A stretch of DNA of 64,000 bases from Chitinophagales bacterium (GCA_020636545.1 JACJXS010000011.1:197831-261830); one strand, 5' to 3'. Positions 45,785 through 54,766 are shown, counted from the first letter of the stretch. Translations and numbers: made by a program. The notes: generated from the sequence alone by a model not told the origin.

Positions 45785-46156
45785 TTAGTAGTTTTCATAA
45801 GTACCTACTACAATTTCGGCACCATTGTCAGATATAATTGTTTCTCTGTTATTTTGGCTTTCTCCAATTCTGTTGCTAAAGCCTATAGACTCAAAAGTAT
45901 TTGGGTCTTCTTTTTGAGTTACTTCATTCTGCCTTCCAAAGTTAAAATTCATTGTAGCATTGTTTGCATTCTCTTTAAATCTAGCAGCTTCGATTTCCTT
46001 TGCACTTGGCAAATTATCCCAATTTCTGCCTAGAGTATCATTTCCAACAATCACAATATCGCTTTTGGAATTATGGTTATTAGCACCTGAAAAATTATAG
46101 ATAACAAAAAATGTTACAACAGCAATCAAAATAAATATATGAACAACTACTCTCAT
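45785..46156 (-). CDS. Small membrane-anchored protein of unknown function
   Basis: 123 residues. A single N-terminal helix (about 3-21) is followed by an Asn-rich polar region without cysteines or known motifs. It probably lies in the periplasm or on the cytoplasmic side with one anchor. I do not recognise it. Its frame is open across its length with codon use like the neighbours, but support is limited to that. Confidence 0.55.
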   Translation of the reverse strand: MRVVVHIFILIAVVTFFVIYNFSGANNHNSKSDIVIVGNDTLGRNWDNLPSAKEIEAARFKENANNATMNFNFGRQNEVTQKEDPNTFESIGFSNRIGESQNNRETIISDNGAEIVVGTYENY

Positions 46157-46246
46157 TAAGTCTTCTATTTCAATAAATTAACGACAAATAAAGTGCCAAC
46201 TTTAGTAAAATTACTTAAAATCAAGCACTAAAATGACTTTTATGTA

Positions 46247-47791
46247 TTAATTAACACCGTGCATCCATTTTTTTACAATTAATGAACTTATCATAATAAA
46301 AACCGCAGCAATAACTGAAACTAATGCAATTTGATTACATCCTGCCAAATAAATAGGTAAGGATTGAATTGCGGTAAAAACAGAACCATCAGGATTAGCT
46401 TCTGGAATAGCCATTTTAGAACCAATCCAACCTGCTAATTCATGTCCGAATGCACTTGCCAAAAACCAAGTACCCATCATAAATCCAATTATTTTTGGAG
46501 GAGAAAGTTTAGTTATCATAGATAACCCAATTGGGGAAAGAAAAAGTTCGCCTACTGTAATAAAGAAATAGCCTAATAAAAAGTATAATAAAGGCATATA
46601 ACCAGTATCGATGCCTTTATTGCCACCATAAACAAAAGCATAATAACCAATAGCTAAGAATACAAACGCAAATCCAAATTTAAGTGGGTCATTGGGTTTT
46701 AAATTTCGTTTATCTAACCAATTCCACATAAATGCGAAAAGTGGTGTAAGGAAAATAATATAAAACGGATTTATTGAATTATTGACCATAGCCGACGACA
46801 ATTCTGTGCTTCCAACTTTCATATCTACATTTCGTTCTGCCATTAAGTTCAAAGCTCCACCTGCTTGTTCATAAAATGCCCAAAAAAGTGAGGAGAAAAT
46901 AATCATCACCAAGGCAGCCCAGAGCATTTGTTTGGGCTTTATTTCTTCTTTAGATGCTACAAATAAGATATAGACAATTGTTATCAATCCGATAATAGCA
47001 AAAAATATTTGAGTAATATCATTAAACACTATCATTAAAATTGCTACAAACACAAACAAAACCGAACCTAAATAAATTGTTTTCTCCCAATCAATTCCAA
47101 TTAGCGATTTTTTACTCAAAAATGTCGCATCAGAAACACCACCTTTTCCTTCTAATTTATCTCTATTTAATAAGAAGGTAATTAAACCAATTATCATAAA
47201 TACACCAGCGATTCCGAAGCCAAGATGCCAACTTATTTTTTGTCCTAGATAACCACAAATCGCACTGCCTAAAAATCCACCGACATTGATGCCCATGTAA
47301 AAAATAGCATAACCTGCATCTCTCCTTTTATCATTTTCCTCATAAAACTTTCCTAAAAAACTCGAAATATTAGGTTTAAAAAATCCGTTTCCAACTATTA
47401 AAAATCCTAATCCTAAAAAGAAAGTTTGGTTCATTGGAATAGCTAAAACTAAATGACCAATAGCCATCATTACACCGCCAAATATGATAGATTTTTTAAA
47501 GCCTAAAATTCTATCTGCTAATATTCCTCCAAATAATGGCGTGATGTAAACCAAAGCGTTATAGGCACCATACATTAAATTGCTATCTTTATCTTTGTAC
47601 AACAATACATTTGTCATATATAAAATCAACAAAGCACGCATTCCATAAAAGGAAAAGCGTTCCCACATTTCTGTAAAGAAAAGTAGAAAAAGTTGCTTAG
47701 GTTGAATATCTCTATTGGTTAAATAGGTAAACAGAATCATTAATCCGCAGAAAATAGATCCAATTAAAATTACCATTACATCTAAACTCAT
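46247..47791 (-). CDS. POT family (PTR2) peptide MFS transporter
   Basis: 514 residues with about 14 helices. POT signatures are ERFSFYGMRALLILYMT (the ExxERFxYYG motif, with E and R of the proton site), PLFGGILADRILGFKKSI and FYMGINVGGFLGSAICGYLG. It takes up di- or tripeptides with protons. It follows the flippase-like gene by 10 bp and is likely cotranscribed. Confidence 0.93.
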   Translation of the reverse strand: MSLDVMVILIGSIFCGLMILFTYLTNRDIQPKQLFLLFFTEMWERFSFYGMRALLILYMTNVLLYKDKDSNLMYGAYNALVYITPLFGGILADRILGFKKSIIFGGVMMAIGHLVLAIPMNQTFFLGLGFLIVGNGFFKPNISSFLGKFYEENDKRRDAGYAIFYMGINVGGFLGSAICGYLGQKISWHLGFGIAGVFMIIGLITFLLNRDKLEGKGGVSDATFLSKKSLIGIDWEKTIYLGSVLFVFVAILMIVFNDITQIFFAIIGLITIVYILFVASKEEIKPKQMLWAALVMIIFSSLFWAFYEQAGGALNLMAERNVDMKVGSTELSSAMVNNSINPFYIIFLTPLFAFMWNWLDKRNLKPNDPLKFGFAFVFLAIGYYAFVYGGNKGIDTGYMPLLYFLLGYFFITVGELFLSPIGLSMITKLSPPKIIGFMMGTWFLASAFGHELAGWIGSKMAIPEANPDGSVFTAIQSLPIYLAGCNQIALVSVIAAVFIMISSLIVKKWMHGVN

Positions 47792-47801
47792 ATATTTATT
47801 A

Positions 47802-48773
47802 TTATTGTTCTTCTGAAATAAATTTAAACCTCAATGCCGAAATTCCACCAAATATAGCAGGAATTATCAGATTTACAAACCATAAGAAAATAGTAGCTGC
47901 CAAAATATTTAGACTATTATCCGTAAATGGCATCAAGAAAAACAAGGCAACATTTCCTCTAAAACCAAAATCTATTAATGCAATATTTAACGGATTTATC
48001 GTCTGAAATAAAAAAATAGTCATCGATATAATCACTGCGTATAATATTGAAATTTCTATATTAAAATAATACATCAACAATATAAATTGAACATTATAAA
48101 TAATATATCGAACAACAGAAAGCAATTCTATTTTTAGTAAATCAATATTAGAATAAAGACTTATAATATCAATATACTTTCTAATATTTTCTAATTGCTT
48201 GACTTTCGGAAATTTTGTAGCAATGATATCCAAATTAAATAGACAAATATGCAATAATAAAACAAGGAATAATGCTAAAAAGAAAACAATACTCAATGTA
48301 TATTTTTCAAACTTTTCAATAACTAAAAGATAAGATAGAAAACCAATTGCTCCCAAAGAAATATTAGCTACTAATTGTGTTGCACTTCCCAAAATGGTTG
48401 AAACAATGGCTTGAATTCTATCTGAATTGAGTGCAAAAACTCGACCGCCAAATTCTCCTACTCTACTTGGTGTAAACATGGAAAAAGTAATTCCAAATAA
48501 TATTCCTTCTAAAGCATCTAACCAAGAAATAAAATGTATTTTATCTATCAAAAATTTCCATTTGATGGTTTCAACACTCCAATTTATAATCATTAAAATA
48601 ATTACTGAATATATTAAATATACATTTCCATCAGTAGAAATTTTAAAGTGTTGGATAGCATTTTTAAAACTTTGATTTAGGAATAGTTGCTTATAAAGTA
48701 TTACAAAAAGGAATATTAGAACACCTAATTTAATCAGAAAATTTATGTACTTATTTTGCAAAACTTTTTTCAA
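47802..48773 (-). CDS. Flippase-like/lysylphosphatidylglycerol synthase TM-region protein
   Basis: 323 residues with about eight membrane helices, of the UPF0104 (LPG_synthase_TM) family. FSMFTPSRVGEFGGRVFAL is the typical conserved loop. It lacks the aminoacyl-transferase domain of MprF, so it is a membrane-only paralogue of unknown substrate. The start is TTG at 48773, divergent to ruvC. The 55-bp gap between the starts leaves little room for promoters. Confidence 0.85.
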   Translation of the reverse strand: MKKVLQNKYINFLIKLGVLIFLFVILYKQLFLNQSFKNAIQHFKISTDGNVYLIYSVIILMIINWSVETIKWKFLIDKIHFISWLDALEGILFGITFSMFTPSRVGEFGGRVFALNSDRIQAIVSTILGSATQLVANISLGAIGFLSYLLVIEKFEKYTLSIVFFLALFLVLLLHICLFNLDIIATKFPKVKQLENIRKYIDIISLYSNIDLLKIELLSVVRYIIYNVQFILLMYYFNIEISILYAVIISMTIFLFQTINPLNIALIDFGFRGNVALFFLMPFTDNSLNILAATIFLWFVNLIIPAIFGGISALRFKFISEEQ

Positions 48774-48817
48774 TTGGTTAAAAATAAGTAATTTTTTATT
48801 TTATAAGCTAAAACTAT

Positions 48818-48825
48818 TAATTTTG
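48818..48825 (+). promoter_or_regulatory. Putative -7 element of ruvC
   Basis: TAATTTTG ends only 3 nt before the GTG chosen as the ruvC start (48829). A transcript from here would begin at or inside the start codon. Confidence 0.4.
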
Positions 48826-48828
48826 AGC

Positions 48829-49395
48829 GTGGCTGAGAAAAAGCAAATTACAATTTTAGGTATTGACCCAGGTAGTCATACAACTGGTTACGGTATTATA
48901 AATTCAGATACTAGAAATGCGGAATTAATCTTAATTGGAACTATCTATACAGAAAAATATGACGACCATTACGATAGATTGTGTAAAATCTATGATGAGG
49001 TTTTAGAAATCATCAATATGTATAAACCTGATGTTTTAGCGATTGAAGCTCCATTTTTTGGAAAGAATGTACAATCTATGTTAAAATTAGGTCGAGCACA
49101 AGGCATGGCGATTGCTGCTGCTTTATCAAAAAAAATTCCCATTCAAGAATATTCACCAAAAAAAGTAAAACAAAGTATCACAGGAAATGGAAATGCCGCA
49201 AAAGAGCAAGTTGCCGCAATGCTCTGTCAGATTTTAAAAACGAATGCCTTGCCCAAACAATTAGATGCCACTGATGGATTGGCAGTCGCTATGTGTCATC
49301 ATTTTTCTCTTTTAGGTTTGCAAAATACGACAACTAAATATTCTGGCTGGGAAGCATTTGCCAAAGCAAATGCGAATAAAATTATCAAAAAATAA
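48829..49395 (+). CDS. ruvC: Holliday junction endonuclease RuvC
   Basis: 188 residues from GTG 48829 (VAEKKQITILGIDPGS). A longer frame from ATG 48745 would overlap the divergent gene and add a hydrophobic extension not seen in RuvC. Catalytic acids are in GIDPGSHTTGYG, LAIEAPFFGKN and DATDGLAVAMCH, all intact. It cleaves Holliday junctions symmetrically. It faces ruvB, 10 bp away and convergent; the branch-migration motor and resolvase genes are thus neighbours but not in one operon. Confidence 0.93.
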   Translation: MAEKKQITILGIDPGSHTTGYGIINSDTRNAELILIGTIYTEKYDDHYDRLCKIYDEVLEIINMYKPDVLAIEAPFFGKNVQSMLKLGRAQGMAIAAALSKKIPIQEYSPKKVKQSITGNGNAAKEQVAAMLCQILKTNALPKQLDATDGLAVAMCHHFSLLGLQNTTTKYSGWEAFAKANANKIIKK

Positions 49396-49405
49396 ATCTT
49401 AGAAT

Positions 49406-50431
49406 TTAAAACAAACTACCTGTTTGAGTTGGTGGAACTTTTCCAATATGCGTATAAGCTTTTGCAGTGGCTTCACGACCTCTAGGTGTTCTTTTCAGAT
49501 AACCTTCTTGAATTAAAAAAGGTTCATAAACCTCTTCAATCGTGCCAGATTCTTCACCAACCGCAGTTGCGATAGTTGTAATTCCAACAGGACCTCCACC
49601 AAATTTTTCTATAATAGCAGCTAAAATATTATTATCCATTTCATCTAAGCCATGTTCATCAACATTCAGTGCTTTCAAAGCATATTGAGAAATTTTTAAA
49701 TCTATCTTCCCATCACTTTTGATTTGTGCAAAATCTCGTACTCTTCTCAACAAAGCATTTGCAATACGAGGCGTACCACGGCTACGTTTTGCGATTTCCA
49801 TAGAGCCTTTTTCATCAATTTCAGTATTCAAAATATTGGAAGAACGTTGGATAATTTTTTGCAAAACTTCTTTAGAATAATATTCTAATCTAAAAGTAAT
49901 ACCAAATCGAGAACGTAAAGGAGCTGTCAATAAACCTGAACGTGTTGTAGCACCAATTAATGTAAAAGGATTCAAACTGATTTGAATACTTCTAGCATTG
50001 GGTCCGCTATCAATCATAATATCTATTTTATAATCTTCCATAGCGGAATATAAATATTCTTCAACAGTAGTATTCAAACGATGAATTTCGTCAATAAATA
50101 AAACATCGTTAGGTTGTAAATTAGTAAGTAAACCAGCCAAATCGCCAGGTTTTTCTAACACTGGTCCAGAAGTCATTTTTACTTCTACGCCTAATTCATT
50201 CGCAATAATATGAGATAAAGTCGTTTTTCCTAAACCTGGAGGTCCATGTAATAAAACATGATCTAATGCTTCATCACGCAATTTTGCAGCCTGAATAAAA
50301 ACATTCAGATTTTCAATAATTTGAGGTTGTCCAGCAAATTGTTCAATTGCTTGAGGACGTAATACTTTTTCTAATTCCTTTTCAGTTTTAGACAAATAAT
50401 CGCCACTTGCATCTAAATTTGGATTTTGCAT
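49406..50431 (-). CDS. ruvB: Holliday junction branch-migration helicase RuvB
   Basis: 341 residues. Walker A HGPPGLGKTTL, Walker B LFIDEIHRL, sensor 1 IGATTRSG, and a C-terminal winged-helix domain with TPRGREATAKAYTHIG. The arginine finger region ARSIQISLNPFTL is preserved. With RuvA (not in this window) it drives branch migration. The ATG is 5 nt after a TATATTTG element. Confidence 0.97.
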   Translation of the reverse strand: MQNPNLDASGDYLSKTEKELEKVLRPQAIEQFAGQPQIIENLNVFIQAAKLRDEALDHVLLHGPPGLGKTTLSHIIANELGVEVKMTSGPVLEKPGDLAGLLTNLQPNDVLFIDEIHRLNTTVEEYLYSAMEDYKIDIMIDSGPNARSIQISLNPFTLIGATTRSGLLTAPLRSRFGITFRLEYYSKEVLQKIIQRSSNILNTEIDEKGSMEIAKRSRGTPRIANALLRRVRDFAQIKSDGKIDLKISQYALKALNVDEHGLDEMDNNILAAIIEKFGGGPVGITTIATAVGEESGTIEEVYEPFLIQEGYLKRTPRGREATAKAYTHIGKVPPTQTGSLF

Positions 50432-50436
50432 TGGTA

Positions 50437-50444
50437 CAAATATA
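50437..50444 (-). promoter_or_regulatory. Putative -7 element of ruvB
   Basis: The minus strand reads TATATTTG, with 5 nt between its G and the ruvB ATG at 50431. Transcription would begin at or one base before the ATG. Confidence 0.45.
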
Positions 50445-50544
50445 CGCTTTTACTATGGTTCTTAATATTTATTCCTAAAATACAATTTTTCCTTTAAAAA
50501 CAGTTCACAATTTCAATTAGAATACTAACTTTATTTCCTGAAAG

Positions 50545-51573
50545 ATGATACAAAAAATCAACATTGAAGATTATTTTAATTTAAAAGGCAATATGCCTTT
50601 AATAGATATTCGCACACCATCGGAATACCAAAAAGGGCATATTCCAAATGCCATTAATTTACCTATTTTTAGTAATGAAGAAAGGGTAAAAATTGGTACA
50701 ACTTATAAAAAGATTGGCAGAGAACAAGCCATTTTATTAGGATTTGATGTTGTTGGTACAAAGTGGAGAGGATTTATTGAAGCTTCATTAAAAATTGCAC
50801 CAAATAAAAAAATTTGTGTGCATTGTTGGCGAGGTGGAATGCGTAGTGGAGCTATGGCGTGGGCTTTAGATTTTTATGGCTTTGAAGTTTATACAATTAA
50901 TGGTGGCTATAAAAGTTATCGAAATTGGGTATTACAACAATTTGAGAAACCATATCCTATAATGATTTTGGGTGGCAAAACAGGTTCACACAAAACAACG
51001 ATTTTGAATGAAATACAAATGCTTGGAGAACAAGTAATAGACTTAGAAGGTTTAGCACAACATCAAGGTTCTGCATTTGGTAGCAGAAATATGCTGCAAA
51101 CTATTTCTCAAGAACAATTTGAAAACAAATTAATGCATCAACTTAGAAAAATGGATTTGTCTAAGAAAATTTGGATAGAAGATGAGAGTGTTGTGATTGG
51201 AAATATTGGTATTCCACGATTTTTTTGGTATCAAATGCAAGCGGCAAAGGTTATTAACTTAGAAATTGATTTAGAAACAAGAGTTGCCTTTTTATTAGAA
51301 ACTTATGGCATTTTGGATAAGGATTTTTTAATTAGTGCCACCGAACATATCCGCAAAAGATTAGGTCCATTACAAACTAAAAATGCAATAGCTGCAATAC
51401 AAGAAAATCGTATGGAAGATTTTATTAGAACAGTATTGGTTTATTATGACAAAGGGTATTTACGATGTATTCAAAAAAGAAATCCTGAAACTGTGTTTAC
51501 ATTAACTCTTAACTATTCTGATACCAAAACAGTAGCAGAAAAAATCATCGAATTTTCTAAAGATATGAATTAG
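50545..51573 (+). CDS. mnmH: tRNA 2-selenouridine synthase MnmH (SelU), altered P-loop
   Basis: 342 residues: an N-terminal rhodanese domain with catalytic Cys in CVHCWRGGMRSGAMA (about residues 92-106) and a C-terminal P-loop domain. The enzyme replaces S2 of 2-thiouridine at position 34 with selenium via a geranylated intermediate. The P-loop reads GGKTGSHKT (143-151); the residue before the Walker Lys, normally Gly, is His149. RGPLQTKN-like RLGPLQTKNA and other family blocks are present. No selD is in the window. Confidence 0.9.
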   Translation: MIQKINIEDYFNLKGNMPLIDIRTPSEYQKGHIPNAINLPIFSNEERVKIGTTYKKIGREQAILLGFDVVGTKWRGFIEASLKIAPNKKICVHCWRGGMRSGAMAWALDFYGFEVYTINGGYKSYRNWVLQQFEKPYPIMILGGKTGSHKTTILNEIQMLGEQVIDLEGLAQHQGSAFGSRNMLQTISQEQFENKLMHQLRKMDLSKKIWIEDESVVIGNIGIPRFFWYQMQAAKVINLEIDLETRVAFLLETYGILDKDFLISATEHIRKRLGPLQTKNAIAAIQENRMEDFIRTVLVYYDKGYLRCIQKRNPETVFTLTLNYSDTKTVAEKIIEFSKDMN

Positions 51574-51678
51574 CTCAATATTAGAAACATATAAAAACAA
51601 AATATTAACTATTGCTTATTTTATAATTCTAATAAAATTCTTTATTTTTATAAATTCTAAATAGCCGTTTTTCAAAAT

Positions 51679-52335
51679 ATGAAAAAAAAGATAGGATTAA
51701 TTATTGCAGATGCACAATTATTGGCTCGTGAAGGACTAAAACAAGTACTGAGCGATTTTCCAGAGTTTGTATTATTAGATGTAGTTGATTCTGAAAAAAC
51801 ATTATTAGCGAGTATCAAAAAAAACATGCCAGATGTAATCATTATTGATTACCTACATAACAGTAAATTTAGTGTTGATACGATTAGACAAATCAAACAA
51901 TACAATAAGAAAATTCAGATTCTAATTATATCTTCAGATAGTTTCAAAGAAAATATTCTGAAAGTAATTGAAGATGGAGCATTAGGTTTTTTGACCAAAG
52001 AATGTGATGAAGAGGAAATTCAAGCAGCGATTATTGCGACTGCACATGGTCAAAAATTTATGTGCCATAAAGTAGTTGATATTATTATTGACAACCATAT
52101 TCACAAAACTGAAGATTGTACGCCGTTTAATATATCTTCAAGAGAATCTGAAATTATAAAACTTACTGCCAAAGGTTGGAACGCAAAAACCATTGCAGAT
52201 CATTTATTTTTAAGTACACATACGATATATACTCACAAAAAAAATATTATGAAAAAGTTGAAATTAAAATCAACTTCGGAAATCATCGTGTATGCAATTC
52301 AAAATAAATTAGTGGAAGAAAGCGAAATCTCCTAA
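51679..52335 (+). CDS. NarL/LuxR-type response regulator, orphan
   Basis: 218 residues: receiver domain with phospho-acceptor D57 (DVIIIDYLH), S85 and K107 (FLTKE), then a LuxR-type HTH (SSRESEIIKLTAKGW, TIADHLFLSTHTIYTHKKNI). The first acidic pair is D11-A12, so only one of the two usual metal-binding acids is present. No sensor kinase gene is adjacent. It ends 11 bp before the peroxidase gene, suggesting cotranscription. Confidence 0.92.
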   Translation: MKKKIGLIIADAQLLAREGLKQVLSDFPEFVLLDVVDSEKTLLASIKKNMPDVIIIDYLHNSKFSVDTIRQIKQYNKKIQILIISSDSFKENILKVIEDGALGFLTKECDEEEIQAAIIATAHGQKFMCHKVVDIIIDNHIHKTEDCTPFNISSRESEIIKLTAKGWNAKTIADHLFLSTHTIYTHKKNIMKKLKLKSTSEIIVYAIQNKLVEESEIS

Positions 52336-52346
52336 ATTAAAATCGA

Positions 52347-53507
52347 ATGAAAAAAAAGGCTTTATATATATGTTTGCTAAGTTTATTAGCAACGTATTCT
52401 TGTACAACTTCCTGCAACAAAGAAAATAATTTTTCAGTTTTAGAACCATTTTATTTTTCTGATGATAGCGATTTTGTACACAATAATCAATTTCTATCAG
52501 ATACTGGAATTTTAGGGAAACAGATATTTTTTGATGCTTCACTTTCTGAGCCCGTTGGTATCAGTTGTGGTACTTGTCATTCTCCATCAGCAGGTTTTGC
52601 AGATGGCAGACATACTGCATTTTCAGTTGGTATAGACCCATTAAATCCATCAGATAGAAATACCATTTCGATTGCATATAATATTTTAGCACCAGACAGA
52701 CACGGTGATTCTATCAGAGGCTTGCCTGAAGATGTGGGTGGTTATTTTTGGGATGGGAGAGCTGAATTTATTGAAGCTCAAGTTACTTCGCCTTTGTTGA
52801 ATCCAAAGGAAATGAACAATAAAGATATTGGACAAGTTGCTTCTAAAATCAGAAAAGCTCCGTATTTCAATGATTTAAAGAAACTTTTTAAAATTAGCAA
52901 TACAAAAGATGACCAAATGGTTATGTATGCGACGATGTTGGCCTTAAAATCTTTTCAAACCTCAAAACAAGTCAATCCATATACTTCAAAATTTGATTTT
53001 TATTTGCAAGGAAAAGTAAAATTGAGTGATGCCGAAATGCGTGGTTGGAAATTATTTCAAGATACGACAAAAAGCAAATGCTCACTGTGTCATCTTTCAG
53101 AAGCAAATAAATTTACAAACACTATCGTTTTTGCAGATTTTTCTTATGATAATATTGGCGTACCAAAACATCCAAGTCAAATACACTTACCATTAGATTC
53201 AGGATTTGCTAAAGCGGAATTTGTTGGCAAACCTATTGTTATCAATCCATTAGAAATTGGACGATTTAAAACTGTCTCTTTAAGAAATATCAATAAAACT
53301 GCACCATATATGCATAATGGTGTATTTGAAACTTTAGAAGAAGTCTTAGAATTTTACAATACAAGAGAAGTAAATGCTAAATACGTACCAGAATATACGC
53401 CTACAATGAATACGGAAGATATGGGTGATTTGAAATTAAGTGATACAGATATTGCAGATATCATTGCTTTCTTAAAAACATTAGACGATGGCTATAGATT
53501 AAAGTAA
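52347..53507 (+). CDS. Diheme cytochrome c peroxidase/MauG family lipoprotein
   Basis: 386 residues. The signal peptide has a lipobox-like ATYSC (Cys19). Two heme sites are visible: CGTCH (74-78), followed by SPSAGFADG, and CSLCH (245-249). The FFDASLS...GISCGTCH segment and TVSLRNINKTAPYMHNGVF are typical of CCP/MauG proteins. It probably reduces periplasmic H2O2 or oxidises a protein substrate. It follows the NarL-type regulator. The 3' end overlaps trmN6 by 16 bp. Confidence 0.93.
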   Translation: MKKKALYICLLSLLATYSCTTSCNKENNFSVLEPFYFSDDSDFVHNNQFLSDTGILGKQIFFDASLSEPVGISCGTCHSPSAGFADGRHTAFSVGIDPLNPSDRNTISIAYNILAPDRHGDSIRGLPEDVGGYFWDGRAEFIEAQVTSPLLNPKEMNNKDIGQVASKIRKAPYFNDLKKLFKISNTKDDQMVMYATMLALKSFQTSKQVNPYTSKFDFYLQGKVKLSDAEMRGWKLFQDTTKSKCSLCHLSEANKFTNTIVFADFSYDNIGVPKHPSQIHLPLDSGFAKAEFVGKPIVINPLEIGRFKTVSLRNINKTAPYMHNGVFETLEEVLEFYNTREVNAKYVPEYTPTMNTEDMGDLKLSDTDIADIIAFLKTLDDGYRLK

Positions 53508-54208
53508 AAAGGGATTAATTTTTCTGTAAACTCGTCTGTATAAGCATTGTTTTCTTGATAAATTATAAGTTCATTTTTTAAAACTTGTATTTCTATATTC
53601 TTTACAAAATGAAACATTACTCGGATAGGTTGTTGTCCTATTTTATTTACAACTAGAGTTATTTCTTTTGGATACCATTTATTTTGTAATGCAATTTTTT
53701 CAATTTCATTTTTTCTATAAAAAGGCATCAATAAAAACAAACTGGCATCTTCATTAGACAACTGAGAACAACGCAAAAAAAAGTCATTAAAATCAAAATT
53801 ATCACTATGTCTGGCTAAGATATTTGCTTTGTTTTTTGTGGCAAATTGTTGTTTATAGAACGGAGGATTACAAACTAAAATATCATATTTTTTTTCAGTT
53901 TTATAATTGAAAAAATTAACATAAATTCCTTTTATTCTTTCAGAGAAAATAGATTCTGCAAAGTTGTTTATAGCTTGTTCAAAAGCATTTTCTTCTAATT
54001 CTACAGCATCGATTTTTACTTGTTCTTCCGATTGTTGTGCTAACATTAAACTTAACAATCCTGTTCCTGTGCCAATATCTACAATATGTTTCGTATGCTT
54101 TGGAATATTTATCCAAGCACCAAACAAACAAGCATCAGTGCATACTTTCATGGCACATTTATCTTGATGTACGACGAATTGTTTGAATTTAAAAAATGAA
54201 TTTGCCAA
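53492..54208 (-). CDS. trmN6: tRNA1(Val) (adenine(37)-N6)-methyltransferase TrmN6
   Basis: 238 residues. VDIGTGTGLLSLMLAQQ is SAM motif I, and the adenine N6-methylation motif is LVCNPPFYKQQ. FKFKQFVVHQDKCAMKV at the N-terminus matches the YfiC family, so the TTG at 54208 is the plausible start despite no ATG. It overlaps the convergent peroxidase gene by 16 bp. TACTTTTG (54214-54221, minus strand) lies 5 nt upstream of the start. Confidence 0.92.
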   Translation of the reverse strand: MANSFFKFKQFVVHQDKCAMKVCTDACLFGAWINIPKHTKHIVDIGTGTGLLSLMLAQQSEEQVKIDAVELEENAFEQAINNFAESIFSERIKGIYVNFFNYKTEKKYDILVCNPPFYKQQFATKNKANILARHSDNFDFNDFFLRCSQLSNEDASLFLLMPFYRKNEIEKIALQNKWYPKEITLVVNKIGQQPIRVMFHFVKNIEIQVLKNELIIYQENNAYTDEFTEKLIPFYFNL

Positions 54209-54213
54209 TACGA

Positions 54214-54221
54214 CAAAAGTA
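54214..54221 (-). promoter_or_regulatory. Putative -7 element of trmN6
   Basis: The minus strand reads TACTTTTG, 5 nt before the TTG start, again predicting a leaderless transcript. Confidence 0.38.
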
Positions 54222-54222
54222 A

Positions 54223-54522
54223 TTATTTCGGGTGATATACACTTTCATTATTCGCTAATAATTCATTATAATCCATAGACATAGGTTTGAGTTTATGCTT
54301 TACAAACATTTCCATTTGGTCGTCATAATGTTTACTGCCTTTTTTATTGCTTTGCCCATAAGGTTGAATACTTTCTATTTTTACGCCTTCTTTTGTAAAC
54401 TGTATCAATTCAATATAAGACTCACCAGAAATAGCTTTATACATTCCATTTTTATATTTTGTTAAATCCATCGCCGTAATCACATCAGGCATACCTGAAA
54501 CAGGCAATGCTTTGATCTCCAT
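54223..54522 (-). pseudogene. C-terminal remnant of a penicillin acylase family protein
   Basis: About 95 codons matching the very end of Bacteroidota penicillin acylases: LPVSGMPDVITAM, GESYIELIQFTKEGVKIES, YGQSNKKGSKHYDDQM and LKPMSMDYNELL. The signal peptide, catalytic Ser, and over 80 percent of the usual ~700-800 residues are absent. Homology seems to begin right at ALPVSG (near 54510), where the transposase remnant ends. It reads as a gene truncated by insertion and deletion. A short protein from the internal ATG could be made but would have no active site. Confidence 0.75.
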
Positions 54523-54690
54523 CTACTACTTTTTTTGCCTCATCTATAAACTTTCGGATAGAGCATCCTGTTCTTAGTTCGATGTGCTTAGCTACAACTA
54601 GTGCCATAAAACATACCAAAATGTGAAGTTTGATAGGTTCTTCTTTAAAATGGAAGATAGGGTAGCTTTGCACCTCGCTGTAGTAGCTAT
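54485..54690 (-). pseudogene. Transposase C-terminal remnant, IS1634-like
   Basis: About 60 codons (GTG at 54673, frame open further upstream) with SYPIFHFKEEPIKLHILVCF-like order, then MALVVAKHIE and SIRKFID, resembling the conserved end of IS1634/IS4-group transposases (YHxxExxIxAHIxICFxAL). The catalytic DDE region is missing. The last codons overlap the acylase remnant in another frame. CTACTAC (54523-54529) and GTAGTAG (54680-54686) flank the piece as a short inverted pair. Confidence 0.68.
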
Positions 54691-54702
54691 AAATTATAGA
54701 GA

Positions 54703-54766
54703 ATTGGAAGATTAAAAATAATCTTGTGCAGATAAATTAGTGTCATATATATTTATCTCTTCCAAT
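54703..54766. repeat. Nested foldback in a gene-free region
   Basis: ATTGGAAGA (54703-54711) pairs with TCTTCCAAT (54758-54766), and inside it AGATAAAT (54730-54737) pairs with ATTTATCT (54751-54758). There is an 18-nt asymmetric gap on the left. No U run follows on either strand. The surrounding 54691-54945 otherwise contains nothing assignable. Possibly a MITE-like remnant near the IS scar. Confidence 0.5.

Noticed and set aside
48745..48828. Upstream ATG extension of ruvC
   Set aside because: It overlaps the divergent flippase-like gene, adds a hydrophobic stretch foreign to RuvC, and lies upstream of the predicted -7 element.
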